A DNA stretch of 30,515 nt from Planctomycetota bacterium (GTDB lineage Bacteria > Planctomycetota > Planctomycetia > Pirellulales > Pirellulaceae). The stretch spans positions 1 through 30,515 of the forward strand of contig JAJDEH010000130.1 in assembly GCA_029259935.1 (NCBI GenBank), read 5' to 3'. Positions 7,219 through 15,662 of the stretch are shown here, one piece after another; position 1 is the first letter of the stretch; every line of letters begins with the position of its first letter. Under the pieces are notes generated by a model, which worked only from the letters and a program-made list of their open reading frames with translations, searched no databases and was not told the origin of the DNA. Made by a program: the position numbers and the translations under genes.

Positions 7219-9080
7219 CAGCCACACAGAACGAGCCTCGCCCTAGTGTCCAGCCGAAGAGACGTCTACAGGGACAGCCATCGGCTCCCTTGGACGTTTT
7301 GCCGGCGACGCTCCATCAGATTGCCAGTTCCGCGCCGGACCACCAAACTGCCGTCGGCCGCTTGCTGGAACTGTTGCGACAAATCTGCAATCCAGTGGAC
7401 ACGATCTACGTTGAACGAAACGCGGAGAACAAATTCGCCATATTAAAGTCTGGCCGTACAGATCCGTTGCCCGAGGATATCGAGCGTTGCCTTGGCTCGG
7501 TTGGGGAATCCGCCTGTCAATCCAGTAAAACGATTGTTCACACGTTGGAGCGCCCCGCCGGATATGTCGTCGTGGCGACGCCTGTTCTTCATCAGCGAGC
7601 GGCCAGCAGCGCGATTGTCACACTCGTGAAAACTTCGACTTCCGTGGAGCAACTGACCGCGATTCAGCAGCACGTCGCGACTCATTTGCTGCTCTGGGAG
7701 GCGCTGGAAGATTCGCGTTCAGGTCGTCAAGATGACACGTCCGCCATGGCGTTGCTCAAGCTGCTCATCGAATTAGACAAAGCCAAGAGCCCGCGGACCG
7801 CGTGCTGCCGCCTTGCCAACGACTTGCGGGTGGCCTTGCAGTGCGATCGAGTTGCGGTCGGTACGACCCAAGGAACCGGGCGGATCTGTCGGCTTCAAGC
7901 AATTTCCGACGTCGCAACGTTTGACAAGAACAGCGAAGAGTCTCAAGCCATCGAGGCGGCTTTGAATGAAGTGATTCTTCGACAGGAACCCGTGGTCCTG
8001 TCCGCAACTTCGTCGATCTCTCAGTCCGCCACGTTGGCGCATCAGCGACTCTGCTCGTCGAGTAAGTCCACGGGGTTGATCAGTACACCGCTTCGCGACA
8101 ACGAGGGCCGCGCGGTCGGCGCTTGGATTTTCTGGAAAGATTTCGAGGAAGCTCCTCAGGCCGACGACATGAATTTCATTCAAGTGGCCGAGCGACCCAT
8201 CGCGAATCGCATGCGAATTATCCAGCACTCTCACGGCAGTTCGCCGATTCGCGTTGCCAACGGAATGCTCAGCGGTCTAAAACAGCGGCGGGGCTTGGCA
8301 CTGTTGTGCGTCGTCGCGGTTCTAGCACTTGGGTTGCTGCTGCCGGTTCCATTCAGGTTGAATTGTGAGTGTACCGTCGAGCCCGTGGTGCGGCGTTTCG
8401 TGGTGGCACCGTTTGCTGGAACGTTGGCCGAAACTCTGGTCCGACCCGGCGAAATGGTGAAGGCCGGACAGCCGCTGGCAACCATGGACGGCCGCGAGTT
8501 ACGGTGGGAGTTGGCGGCCCGGGACGCGGATTTTAACCAAGCACGAAAGAAAAAGGACGCGGCCATGGCAAGTCGCAAGGTTGCCGAGGCCAATATCGCG
8601 CGACTGGAGATGGAACGGCTTGAACTTCAACGGAAGTTGTTGCGACATCGATTGGAAGACTTGTCCATCAAGAGCCCGATTGCAGGCTTGGTCGTGTCGG
8701 GCGACTTGCAGAAGGCGCAAGGTGCGCCGCTGACCGTGGGTCAATCGTTATTTGAAATCGCACCGTCCGGCGAAGTCGTCTTTGAAATTGCCATTCCAGA
8801 GCGCGAGATCGCACAGTTTGAAGAGGGTGACGCCGCTGCCATCCGCCTGGATGCGTTAGCGAACCAACAGTTTACGGGCATGATTTCTTCCGTCCACCCA
8901 CGAGCAGAACTGCGCGACCAGGAAAGCGTATTCGTCGCCGAAATGACGCTCGATGAATGCGATCAGGCCATCCGGCCCGGGATGCACGGGCACGCCAGGA
9001 TCACCGGCAAGCGACGCATGCTCGGCTGGGTCTTGTTTCATCGCCCGTACAACTATTTGATCACCGAGATCGGGTGGTAG
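7215..9080 (+). CDS. Membrane-anchored HlyD-type adaptor with N-terminal GAF-like region
   Basis: The protein has 621 residues from ATG 7215, which overlaps the upstream stop. Residues about 30-155 and about 180-337 each look like a GAF-type sensory fold (the second has LRVALQCDRVAVGT and ISTPLRDNEGRAVGAWIFW). One membrane segment lies at about 358-378 (LALLCVVAVLALGLLLPV). A HlyD part follows: first barrel-sandwich half near 390-425 (VVAPFAGTLAETLVRPGEMVKAG), helical hairpin, second half (IKSPIAGLVVSGDL) and a beta-barrel. The topology therefore places the GAF-like region in the cytoplasm and the adaptor in the periplasm. The fusion suggests export responds to a cytoplasmic ligand or a partner domain. 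The GAF calls rest on fold-like pattern only; the HlyD part is secure. A GTG at 7191 would lengthen the protein by eight residues but ignores the overlapping start. Confidence 0.85.
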   Translation: MTATQNEPRPSVQPKRRLQGQPSAPLDVLPATLHQIASSAPDHQTAVGRLLELLRQICNPVDTIYVERNAENKFAILKSGRTDPLPEDIERCLGSVGESACQSSKTIVHTLERPAGYVVVATPVLHQRAASSAIVTLVKTSTSVEQLTAIQQHVATHLLLWEALEDSRSGRQDDTSAMALLKLLIELDKAKSPRTACCRLANDLRVALQCDRVAVGTTQGTGRICRLQAISDVATFDKNSEESQAIEAALNEVILRQEPVVLSATSSISQSATLAHQRLCSSSKSTGLISTPLRDNEGRAVGAWIFWKDFEEAPQADDMNFIQVAERPIANRMRIIQHSHGSSPIRVANGMLSGLKQRRGLALLCVVAVLALGLLLPVPFRLNCECTVEPVVRRFVVAPFAGTLAETLVRPGEMVKAGQPLATMDGRELRWELAARDADFNQARKKKDAAMASRKVAEANIARLEMERLELQRKLLRHRLEDLSIKSPIAGLVVSGDLQKAQGAPLTVGQSLFEIAPSGEVVFEIAIPEREIAQFEEGDAAAIRLDALANQQFTGMISSVHPRAELRDQESVFVAEMTLDECDQAIRPGMHGHARITGKRRMLGWVLFHRPYNYLITEIGW

Positions 9081-9082
9081 TC

Positions 9083-11251
9083 ATGCAATCGAACCAGCCA
9101 AACCGAGGGCTTGGCGATACCCTCGTCACGTTGCGATCGGACCTAAGCGTCGTTCCGAACTTTGACGAAGAATCGCCAAAGTACATCATCGAAGATCCGC
9201 TCAACCTGGCATTCTACGAAGTGGGACCGCTGGAATATGGATTCCTATCGGCCTTGGATGGCAAGACGACCGTGTCTCAAGCCATCGAGTTGGCTTGCCG
9301 TTCGGCTCCCGAACTTCGACTGACGGAACAAGAAGCGGGTTCCATCTGTCAATGGTTGATAAACAACGATTTGGCCTATGTCGCTGAATTTTCCAATGCG
9401 GAACAACTCGTCACAAGGATGGAGCGATCCGAACAACAAAAGAGATGGGCGCTGCTGAACATACTCTTCATGCGCGTGCCGCTCTGGCATCCTGATCGTT
9501 TTCTGGCGGCGTTGAGGCCGTGGCTGGGCTGGGTCCAGCATCCCGTGGCGCTGTTTGTGACGGGAATCATGGCCATCATCGCCGGCGGAATGGTGCTGCA
9601 AGATTGGGACCGAGTGGTTTCTTCGTCGAGTAGTGTTTTCCTACCGTCCAGTTGGCTCTGGCTGACCGCATGCTGGCTGACGCTGAAACTGATTCACGAG
9701 CTGGCCCACGGCGTTGTTTGCCGCATCTACGGGGGCAGTGTTCGCGAGGCGGGCGTTGTGTTTGTGTTGTTTGGGCCACTGCCCTACATCGACGTGACTT
9801 CATCTTGGCGTTTGAGGTCGAAATGGCAACGCATTCACATCGCCGCGGCTGGAATGATCAGCGAGTTACAGATTGCCTCGATCGCGGCAGTTTGTTGGTG
9901 CCATACCGAGCCGGGGGTCGTGAACTTTGTTAGTTTCAACATCATGGTCGCGGCAAGCTTGGTGACGGTTCTCTTTAACGCCAATCCCCTGATGCGTTTC
10001 GACGGGTACTACATTTTGTCTGACTTGCTGAGGATTCCCAATCTATCCGCGTTGGGTCAACAATCCTTGCAACAATTCGCTCGCAAGATGCTGTTCGGCT
10101 TGCCAACGCTGAAGCCGATTCGAACCGGCATTCAAGGATGGGTCGTCGCGACCTACGGCGTGGCGGCCTTCTTCTGGCGAATCCTCGTCATGATCTCGAT
10201 CACCATCGCGGCTGCCTTGCTGTTTCAAGGCGCGGGCGTCATCCTAGCCGCCTTGTCGGTCGCTTTGTGGCTGGTTCCCGCGATTTGCAGATTTTCGTTA
10301 TTCGTGATTCGAAGTGGCGAATTGGCCTGGTGGCATCGTCTTCGGTTTCTGGTGGTGACTGGTACGATGGTAAGTGGCGTTGCTCTTATCACTTGGATCG
10401 TGCCCTGGCCAGGAGCAACCACGGCACCGGCGATTGTCGATTACTCGCCTTCCACAATCGTCCGTACTCAAAGCGCGGGGTTCGTGAAAAAGGTTTTCGT
10501 CCGCAATGGGCAGTCTGTCAAAAAAGGTCAGCTCATTGCCGTGTTGGAGAATGAACAACTGCAAGTCGGGCTGGCCGATCTGAATCTCGCGCTTCAGCAA
10601 TCCGAGCAGCGTGCCCGCTCGCTTAGCAAACGCGGCAGCCTGGCGCTTCATCAAGGAGAATTGGCCCGGCACTTGTCCTTGCACAAACAACTGGCGGAGA
10701 AACGTGCCGAAGTCGACGGTCTGAAGGTGCTCGCGCCGCATGACGGAAGAATTGTTGGGCGAACGCTGACGCAAGCTCTAGGCACGTACCTGAAAAAGGG
10801 GGATGCCATGGTTGCAATCGGGATCGAAGGAAGCAAGGAGATTCAGTTGGCCATTGCCCAGTCGAACCTCACGCCGTTCACCCAACGAGTCGGGACTGAC
10901 GTTTCAATTCGCCTGCCGACCGGCACGTTTCTCGCGCCGCTGGACAAGATCGATCCACGAGGCAGCCTGTCGTTGCACCATCCATCATTATCCGCGTCCA
11001 ACGGCGGACGACTGGCTGTTCAACAAAGCGGAGTCGGGGATGACGCATCCCGCAAGCAATTGACCTACGAGTTGCTCGAGCCGCATTTTATCGGCTATGC
11101 CACCATGACCGAGGAACAGAGCCAGCAACTGTGGGTGGGCCAGCGAGGACTTGTCCGAATCCAAGATCATGATCGCTCGATCGGCCGTTACCTGTACGAG
11201 GCGATCGGGCAATGGATTACCCAGAAGATCTCCGCCCGGCCCTCACGGTGA
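9083..11251 (+). CDS. PqqD-like / M50 zinc metalloprotease / HlyD fusion protein
   Basis: This 722-residue multipass membrane protein has three parts. Residues about 15-105 form a PqqD-like winged helix (YIIEDPLNLAFYEVGPLEYG). Residues about 160-440 are an M50 site-2-type protease: H205-E-L-A-H209 is the zinc-binding HExxH, and NPLMRFDGYY at about 301-310 provides the third, Asp, ligand. Residues about 455-700 form a HlyD-type barrel-sandwich and hairpin on the periplasmic side (VRTQSAGFVKKVFVRNGQSVKKGQ). The family is known beside HlyD/TolC genes in bacteria and resembles YydH-type peptide-processing proteases. It starts 2 bases after the previous stop, with GGTGG about 9 bases upstream. The same frame opens earlier, at 8957, inside the upstream gene, but ATG 9083 fits the operon. 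I infer a membrane protease-exporter that recognises or trims cargo leaders. Catalytic residues appear intact. Confidence 0.88.
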   Translation: MQSNQPNRGLGDTLVTLRSDLSVVPNFDEESPKYIIEDPLNLAFYEVGPLEYGFLSALDGKTTVSQAIELACRSAPELRLTEQEAGSICQWLINNDLAYVAEFSNAEQLVTRMERSEQQKRWALLNILFMRVPLWHPDRFLAALRPWLGWVQHPVALFVTGIMAIIAGGMVLQDWDRVVSSSSSVFLPSSWLWLTACWLTLKLIHELAHGVVCRIYGGSVREAGVVFVLFGPLPYIDVTSSWRLRSKWQRIHIAAAGMISELQIASIAAVCWCHTEPGVVNFVSFNIMVAASLVTVLFNANPLMRFDGYYILSDLLRIPNLSALGQQSLQQFARKMLFGLPTLKPIRTGIQGWVVATYGVAAFFWRILVMISITIAAALLFQGAGVILAALSVALWLVPAICRFSLFVIRSGELAWWHRLRFLVVTGTMVSGVALITWIVPWPGATTAPAIVDYSPSTIVRTQSAGFVKKVFVRNGQSVKKGQLIAVLENEQLQVGLADLNLALQQSEQRARSLSKRGSLALHQGELARHLSLHKQLAEKRAEVDGLKVLAPHDGRIVGRTLTQALGTYLKKGDAMVAIGIEGSKEIQLAIAQSNLTPFTQRVGTDVSIRLPTGTFLAPLDKIDPRGSLSLHHPSLSASNGGRLAVQQSGVGDDASRKQLTYELLEPHFIGYATMTEEQSQQLWVGQRGLVRIQDHDRSIGRYLYEAIGQWITQKISARPSR

Positions 11252-11580
11252 ACCAACGGAAACGGCGGATGACGCCGAGCCGACAACGCCGCCGGCCCCA
11301 TGACGCCGAGGCACCCGCGCGGCACGCCGGCCGGAAACCCGAACGCGGCAAATTTTGCAATTTTTCGCGAAACAAGTGACCTAGGCCGGTTTCGGCGGTT
11401 CTGGTATCGTCCCCTCCCTCATCTCATTCAGCCGGTTGGTCCGTGGCTTCCAAGCCTCCTTGTCTGTTCGCCGGTTCGGCACCAATCCCATGAACAGGCA
11501 AATCAGCGAGAGCCATATCGAACGGGCACGGCCAGCGGTTTGTCGAGTCACTGTTGGTTCGTCTAAACAGGAAAAGTGAC
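11252..11580. other. Intergenic region after the export operon
   Basis: About 330 bases without a supported gene. A plus-strand 88-codon frame (11300-11566) and minus-strand frames have no domain or coding pattern. The stretch contains two copies of atgacgccgag about 40 bases apart (11269 and 11299 regions). No clear terminator hairpin with a T-tract follows 11251. Confidence 0.5.
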
Positions 11581-12711
11581 ATGAAAAAGTCTTGCGTGTT
11601 ACCGTCGAAGCCTTGTCGCGCCGCGGCATATCGATACATCGTGATAACACTCATCGTGCTGGCAATAACCGCGATGACCGGCAAGTCGGCCTTGGCTCAG
11701 CCTAAACTGAGAATCCCCTTTCCGTTCAAGCGAGTGGAAGCGGATCCGGGCAAGTCCTATGTGCTGCGCGAAGAACACGGCCCTTGGCTGATCTTGGCCG
11801 CCTCGTTCTTGGGAGAACGGGGCGAACTCCAGGCCCGAGACTTGGTGCTGGAATTGCGAAAAAAACACAAGATGAAGGCCTATGTGTTCAAACGCGACTT
11901 CAATTTTGGGGAGACCGTCCGCGGGCTGGGTGTCGACAAGTTTGGAAATCCCAAGCGCATGAAACACGTTCACTCGTCGCACTTTGAGGAGACCGCCGTG
12001 CTGGTGGGCGACTTTCCTTCTCACGACGATGCCAAAGCACAAAAAATCTTGGAGAAGCTGAAGTACGCCATGCCTGAATCTCTGCTAGGCCGATCCACCC
12101 AGCGTATGGGAGTGTGGCGGTACGAGATCCAGCGTCGGATGAGCGCCAATAAATCCGCTCGCAAAAAAGGCCCCATGCGCGGTGCCTTTATCACCCGCAA
12201 TCCGATATTACCCGAGGCGTATTTTGCCGACCAGGGTCCAGATCGGCTGATCCTTAGTTTGAATCGAGGCCTTGAATACAGTCTTTTGGATTGCGACAAG
12301 AAGTTCACCGTCCGTGTGGCGACGTTTCGCGGCAAAAGCACGTGGAACGTCGATGAAATTCAAGGTGCCACTCAGGGTCCGAAATCGGCGATTTCTGCAC
12401 AGGAAAGTCAGCTCGCCCAGGGTGCCGCACAGGCGCGAAAGCTCGTGTCCGCGTTGAGGCGGCGCGGAATCGAGGCCTATCAATTCCACGATCGACACGA
12501 AAGCATCGTTACCGTCGGGTCGTTCGATAGTGTGGGCGAGAAACGGTCAGACGGCAAGATCGAGATCAATCCTCAAATCCACTCGATCATCAACGGCTAC
12601 CGAGCCCAACAAGAGAATCATCCGGGACTGCCAGGCGCGCTGAGCCCGCGATTGCTGGAAGGCATTCCTTTCGATGCCCAGCCGATTCCAGTGGAAGTGC
12701 CTCACCGATAA
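11581..12711 (+). CDS. Exported protein with two SPOR-like repeats
   Basis: The protein has 376 residues from ATG 11581, preceded by AGGA at a usual distance. An upstream frame start at 11554 lacks this and would bury the signal peptide. The signal peptide ends near residue 40 (core IVITLIVLAIT, site ALA/QP). Two segments have the beta-alpha-beta pattern of SPOR-like domains: about 69-145 (WLILAASF, then ARDLVLELRKKHKMKAYVF, then AVLVGDF) and about 242-320 (FTVRVATF, then ARKLVSALRRRGIEAYQF, then IVTVGSF). SPOR domains usually bind denuded peptidoglycan; planctomycetes have unusual walls, so the role is uncertain. Between the repeats is a basic, undefined stretch. Nothing links it functionally to the export operon except order and strand. 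Confidence 0.72.
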   Translation: MKKSCVLPSKPCRAAAYRYIVITLIVLAITAMTGKSALAQPKLRIPFPFKRVEADPGKSYVLREEHGPWLILAASFLGERGELQARDLVLELRKKHKMKAYVFKRDFNFGETVRGLGVDKFGNPKRMKHVHSSHFEETAVLVGDFPSHDDAKAQKILEKLKYAMPESLLGRSTQRMGVWRYEIQRRMSANKSARKKGPMRGAFITRNPILPEAYFADQGPDRLILSLNRGLEYSLLDCDKKFTVRVATFRGKSTWNVDEIQGATQGPKSAISAQESQLAQGAAQARKLVSALRRRGIEAYQFHDRHESIVTVGSFDSVGEKRSDGKIEINPQIHSIINGYRAQQENHPGLPGALSPRLLEGIPFDAQPIPVEVPHR

Positions 12712-12750
12712 TCGGCGGGGCGAATAGTCGGCGGGTCGATTTTGGCGGTG

Positions 12751-12778
12751 TTGCCCGTTCCGCGACAGCCGCTAAACT
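12751..12778 (+). promoter_or_regulatory. Possible promoter giving a leaderless rdgB mRNA
   Basis: TTGCCC (12751-12756) and TAAACT (12773-12778) are spaced by 16 bases; each matches four of six consensus bases. Transcription would start at about 12785, directly at the rdgB ATG (12786), and no Shine-Dalgarno sequence precedes that ATG. The match is weak and rests on geometry. Confidence 0.25.
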
Positions 12779-12785
12779 TCTGTTC

Positions 12786-13394
12786 ATGACCGAATCGCCG
12801 CGCCAACTTGTGCTTGGCACTCATAACCCCAAAAAGGGGCGCGAGTTGTACGACATGCTCGCCCCGCTCGGTTTCCAACTGCGCACGTTGGCCGATTTTC
12901 CGGACGCGATTGAGGTCGTGGAAGATGGCCAGACATTTGCCGAGAACGCGCGTCTGAAGGCGACGGGGCAGGCGGTGCACCTTCAACAGTGGGTGCTGGG
13001 AGAAGACAGCGGGATCGCCGTCAAAGCACTGGACGGAGCGCCCGGTATCTACTCCGCTCGCTTTTCCGGCGCGGAAGCAACCGACGAAACGAATAATCAG
13101 TTGTTGCTGGAGAAACTAGGCGATCTCGCGCTAGCCGAGCGATCCGCTCATTATGTTTGTTACGTTGCCTTGGCCGACCCGCAAGGAAATGTCCAGGCCG
13201 AATACCAGGCAACGTGCCAAGGAAGAATTCGCTTCGAGCCCGCCGGAAGTGGGGGGTTCGGGTACGATCCCCTATTTGAGATCGTTGAGTATCACAAGAC
13301 GTTTGCGGAATTGGGCGACGCCGTCAAATTGGTGCTGAGCCATCGTTCGCGATGCTTGCGGATGGTCGTCCCGCGAATTGCTGAACTGCTTTGA
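12786..13394 (+). CDS. rdgB: RdgB/HAM1-family XTP/dITP (non-canonical purine NTP) pyrophosphatase
   Basis: The 202-residue protein has the full family pattern: substrate-binding GTHNPKK (11-17), EDGQTFAENARLKA (46-59), the catalytic/metal EDSG (73-76), GAPGIYSARFSG (84-95), GSGGFGYDPLF (154-164) and SHR (185-187). Length is normal for the family. It hydrolyses ITP, dITP and XTP to monophosphate and pyrophosphate in the cytoplasm and so keeps deaminated purines out of DNA and RNA. It is a single gene, 74 bases after the SPOR-like gene. A strong hairpin preceded by an A-tract follows 32 bases after the stop. The first residue of GTxNxxK is followed by His rather than the common Gly or Ser, a mild variation. 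Identification is firm. Confidence 0.95.
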   Translation: MTESPRQLVLGTHNPKKGRELYDMLAPLGFQLRTLADFPDAIEVVEDGQTFAENARLKATGQAVHLQQWVLGEDSGIAVKALDGAPGIYSARFSGAEATDETNNQLLLEKLGDLALAERSAHYVCYVALADPQGNVQAEYQATCQGRIRFEPAGSGGFGYDPLFEIVEYHKTFAELGDAVKLVLSHRSRCLRMVVPRIAELL

Positions 13395-13413
13395 AGCCAG
13401 ACTGCCAAAGCGC

Positions 13414-13452
13414 AAAAAAAAAAAAGGCCCAGGCGAAATAAGTGCCTGGGCC
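13414..13452 (-). terminator. Strong intrinsic terminator oriented for minus-strand transcription
   Basis: Arms GGCCCAGGC (13426-13434) and GCCTGGGCC (13444-13452) pair perfectly around a 9-base loop. An A-tract of 12 bases (13414-13425) lies on the left side, so only the minus-strand transcript has hairpin then U-tract. On the plus strand it follows rdgB but lacks a U-tract there (next bases ccgcataac). No minus-strand gene is seen nearby. Confidence 0.75.
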
Positions 13453-13645
13453 CCGCATAACAATGCCTGACATATGACGGCATATCGAAAATGTAGTGAT
13501 TTGCCCCGATCCATCAACCCTTTTGTTAGGGGATTTCCCGTTTTTGCAGAATTTTTTTCAGATCGTAAACCATCATTTACACTTCGGGTGCCGGCTTGAC
13601 GTGGTCGGACGCCGGTTTGCCGTTGCTGTCTCTAGGGCGCGCTAG

Positions 13646-14032
13646 ATGAACGTATTCTCCTTGTCGAATCCAACATGGCTGGCGATCTACGTCGTTCTGC
13701 TGATGGGTGAATTCTCACTGCTAATCGATGCGCGAATTTGGGCTATGAGCGAGATGTCACGGGCCAGTTCTCACGAGAACTGGAATGCGTGGAAAGCCGA
13801 AACTGCGCGGCAAGCCGAAGGGACGGGCCCGGTGTCTCGGCGGGCGATCGTCAGTACGGAACCGCCCACGCTGGTGCTGTTGCGCGACTATTTCTGGATG
13901 CTGGCGATTACCCTGTGGGGCCTGAGTACGGTGCTTTATGTTGGCTTTGCCGCCAGCCTGCGGGGGGCATTTTCGACAAAAACGGCGGCAATCGTCCCAC
14001 GAGAGGATCAAGATTACGGAATTCCAGCGTAA
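13646..14032 (+). CDS. Small two-helix membrane protein, unknown function
   Basis: The 128-residue protein has a hydrophobic segment at about residues 10-28 (TWLAIYVVLLMGEFSLL), a polar 50-residue middle rich in Ala, Glu and Arg, and a second membrane segment at about 83-106 (YFWMLAITLWGLSTVLYV), ending in a polar tail. I recognise no family. Coding quality is supported by the clean hydrophobic pattern and length. The ATG at 13646 has no obvious Shine-Dalgarno sequence. It runs in the same direction as the next membrane protein, 57 bases downstream, so the two may be co-transcribed. Confidence 0.6.
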   Translation: MNVFSLSNPTWLAIYVVLLMGEFSLLIDARIWAMSEMSRASSHENWNAWKAETARQAEGTGPVSRRAIVSTEPPTLVLLRDYFWMLAITLWGLSTVLYVGFAASLRGAFSTKTAAIVPREDQDYGIPA

Positions 14033-14089
14033 GATAAAGAAGAGAAAGCCAGGGCCACGGACTGCTGGCCGAAAACGCAACAACCGTCA

Positions 14090-14599
14090 TTGATGCATTC
14101 GTTTTCCATGAACTCCACCACCGAGGAAATCCCTCTCGCCATCAATCTTCCGCCGGCAACGCTGCAGGTGGTCGATTGGCCGATTCGCGACGGGGGTCTC
14201 TTGAATTGGGTTTTGTCGATCAGTGCCATGGCTGGTGCCATGGCGCTGGGACTATGGGGCGGACGTGCTTTTTGGGGTGGTGAGGTATTTGGCGGCGGTG
14301 GAATCCTTGGCGCGGCCATCGGAGCGTCGGCAATGATTCTGGCACTGTGGCGGATGTGGATTCCCTTGCGATTTGACTTGAGCCCCAAGGGGGTTGCTTG
14401 GCGAATGTTGGCCTGGCGACGACGGATTCCGTGGTCGGCGATCAACTACTGCAAAATCTATCGCCACGGGATCTTGTTTTCGGCCAGCGACGCGACGCCC
14501 CTTTCCACCTTGCAAGGGACGTACCTTCGCTGGTGCGATCAGCGCGAGGAAATCATTTCGATCGCCAAATACTATTTAAGCGACCGCGTTGTGGAATGA
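14090..14599 (+). CDS. Small membrane protein with C-terminal PH-like stretch, unknown function
   Basis: The 169-residue protein has two membrane segments at about 38-56 (LLNWVLSISAMAGAMALGL) and about 72-92 (ILGAAIGASAMILALWRMWI), separated by a Gly-rich turn. A C-terminal domain of about 75 residues follows (LRFDLSPKGVAWRMLAWRRRIPWSAI), with the alternating pattern seen in bacterial PH-like (YdbS/DUF304-type) membrane proteins. That resemblance is a guess from pattern. ATG 14090 is taken as the start; Met7 (14108) is an equal candidate. It is convergent with oppF, with a 37-base gap. Confidence 0.58.
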   Translation: MMHSFSMNSTTEEIPLAINLPPATLQVVDWPIRDGGLLNWVLSISAMAGAMALGLWGGRAFWGGEVFGGGGILGAAIGASAMILALWRMWIPLRFDLSPKGVAWRMLAWRRRIPWSAINYCKIYRHGILFSASDATPLSTLQGTYLRWCDQREEIISIAKYYLSDRVVE

Positions 14600-14636
14600 A
14601 CTTGCACCCCGAGCGGCGCGCGTTTCGGTGAACGAT

Positions 14637-15662
14637 TCAAACGCCGTCCGCCTTTAAGCAAGATACCTGGTGCAATTTCCCTTCCAGATGGGGAACGGTC
14701 GAGCGGCAATCAGGTTCAACCATTGGGCAGCGATCGGCGAACGGGCATCCTGGATACTCTCGATCCGGCGTTGGAACTTCTCCCTGCAGCACAATTCGTT
14801 GCCTTGTCGCCTCGATGTTTGGATCGGGCACGGGGGCCGCCGACAGAAGCGCGCGAGTGTAGGGATGTCTTGGCCCGGCGTACAGTTGGGCGGCGTCGGC
14901 CAGTTCGACAATTCTGCCCAAGTACATTACGCCCACGCGATCAGCAATGTGGCGAATGACGGACAGGTCGTGAGCAATGAATAAATAGGCAATGCCTAAT
15001 TTCTCTTGTAACTCCATCAGCAAGTTGACGACCTGCGCTTGAATCGAAACGTCCAGCGCCGACACAGGTTCGTCGCACAGAATGAGCTTCGGCTGAACCG
15101 CTAGCGCCCGGGCGATTCCGATTCGCTGCCGCTGTCCTCCGGAAAACTCGTGCGGATAGCGATTTAGAAAACGAGGATTCAAACCGACCAGATCCAGCAA
15201 GCGAATGACTTCCAATTTTCGCTGGCTCGGATCGTGCAGGTTGAAGATCTTCATCGGCTCGCCCACGATACTGCCGACGGTCATGCGGGGATTCAACGAC
15301 GCAAACGGATCCTGGAAAATCATTTGAATGTCGCGTCGAAAGGGACGCATCGCCGATTCGGAAAGTCCGTCAATTCGATGTTGGTCAAACTTGACGGCTC
15401 CGGCGGTCGGCTTGACCAAGTTCAAGATGGCCCGCGCGGTGGTCGACTTTCCACAGCCGCTTTCCCCGACAAGGCCCAACGTCTCGCCCGGACGGACGTC
15501 AAACGAGACTCCATCGACAGCCCGCGTAAAGCCAAACTCCGGCTTGAACAACGTTCCCCGGCGAAAGGGGAAATGCACCTTGAGGTCTCGAACCTCAAGC
15601 AGGGACTGGCCGGGGGGAGCCTGACCAGGAGGCAGGGTGGCGACCGGCGGCTTTTCAGTCAT
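14637..15662 (-). CDS. oppF: Oligopeptide ABC transporter ATPase, OppF-like
   Basis: The 341-residue cytoplasmic ATPase has Walker A GESGCGKS (66-73), signature FSGGQRQRIGIARAL, Walker B LILCDEP and the switch His in FIAHDL. The C-terminal oligopeptide/dipeptide extension (GEVPTP, then CPFADRCP) defines the OppD/OppF/DppD/DppF group and often carries an Fe-S or structural Cys cluster. Its ATG overlaps the oppD stop by 8 bases, so it is translationally coupled and last in the operon. It pairs with OppD to drive uptake through OppB/OppC. The Opp name reflects family; the substrate could be dipeptides or other small peptides. Confidence 0.92.
   Translation of the reverse strand: MTEKPPVATLPPGQAPPGQSLLEVRDLKVHFPFRRGTLFKPEFGFTRAVDGVSFDVRPGETLGLVGESGCGKSTTARAILNLVKPTAGAVKFDQHRIDGLSESAMRPFRRDIQMIFQDPFASLNPRMTVGSIVGEPMKIFNLHDPSQRKLEVIRLLDLVGLNPRFLNRYPHEFSGGQRQRIGIARALAVQPKLILCDEPVSALDVSIQAQVVNLLMELQEKLGIAYLFIAHDLSVIRHIADRVGVMYLGRIVELADAAQLYAGPRHPYTRALLSAAPVPDPNIEATRQRIVLQGEVPTPDREYPGCPFADRCPMVEPDCRSTVPHLEGKLHQVSCLKADGV

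Noticed and set aside
11300..11566. 88-codon plus-strand frame after the export operon
   Set aside because: Low-complexity Arg/Pro composition with no domain; GC-rich intergenic DNA gives such frames by chance.
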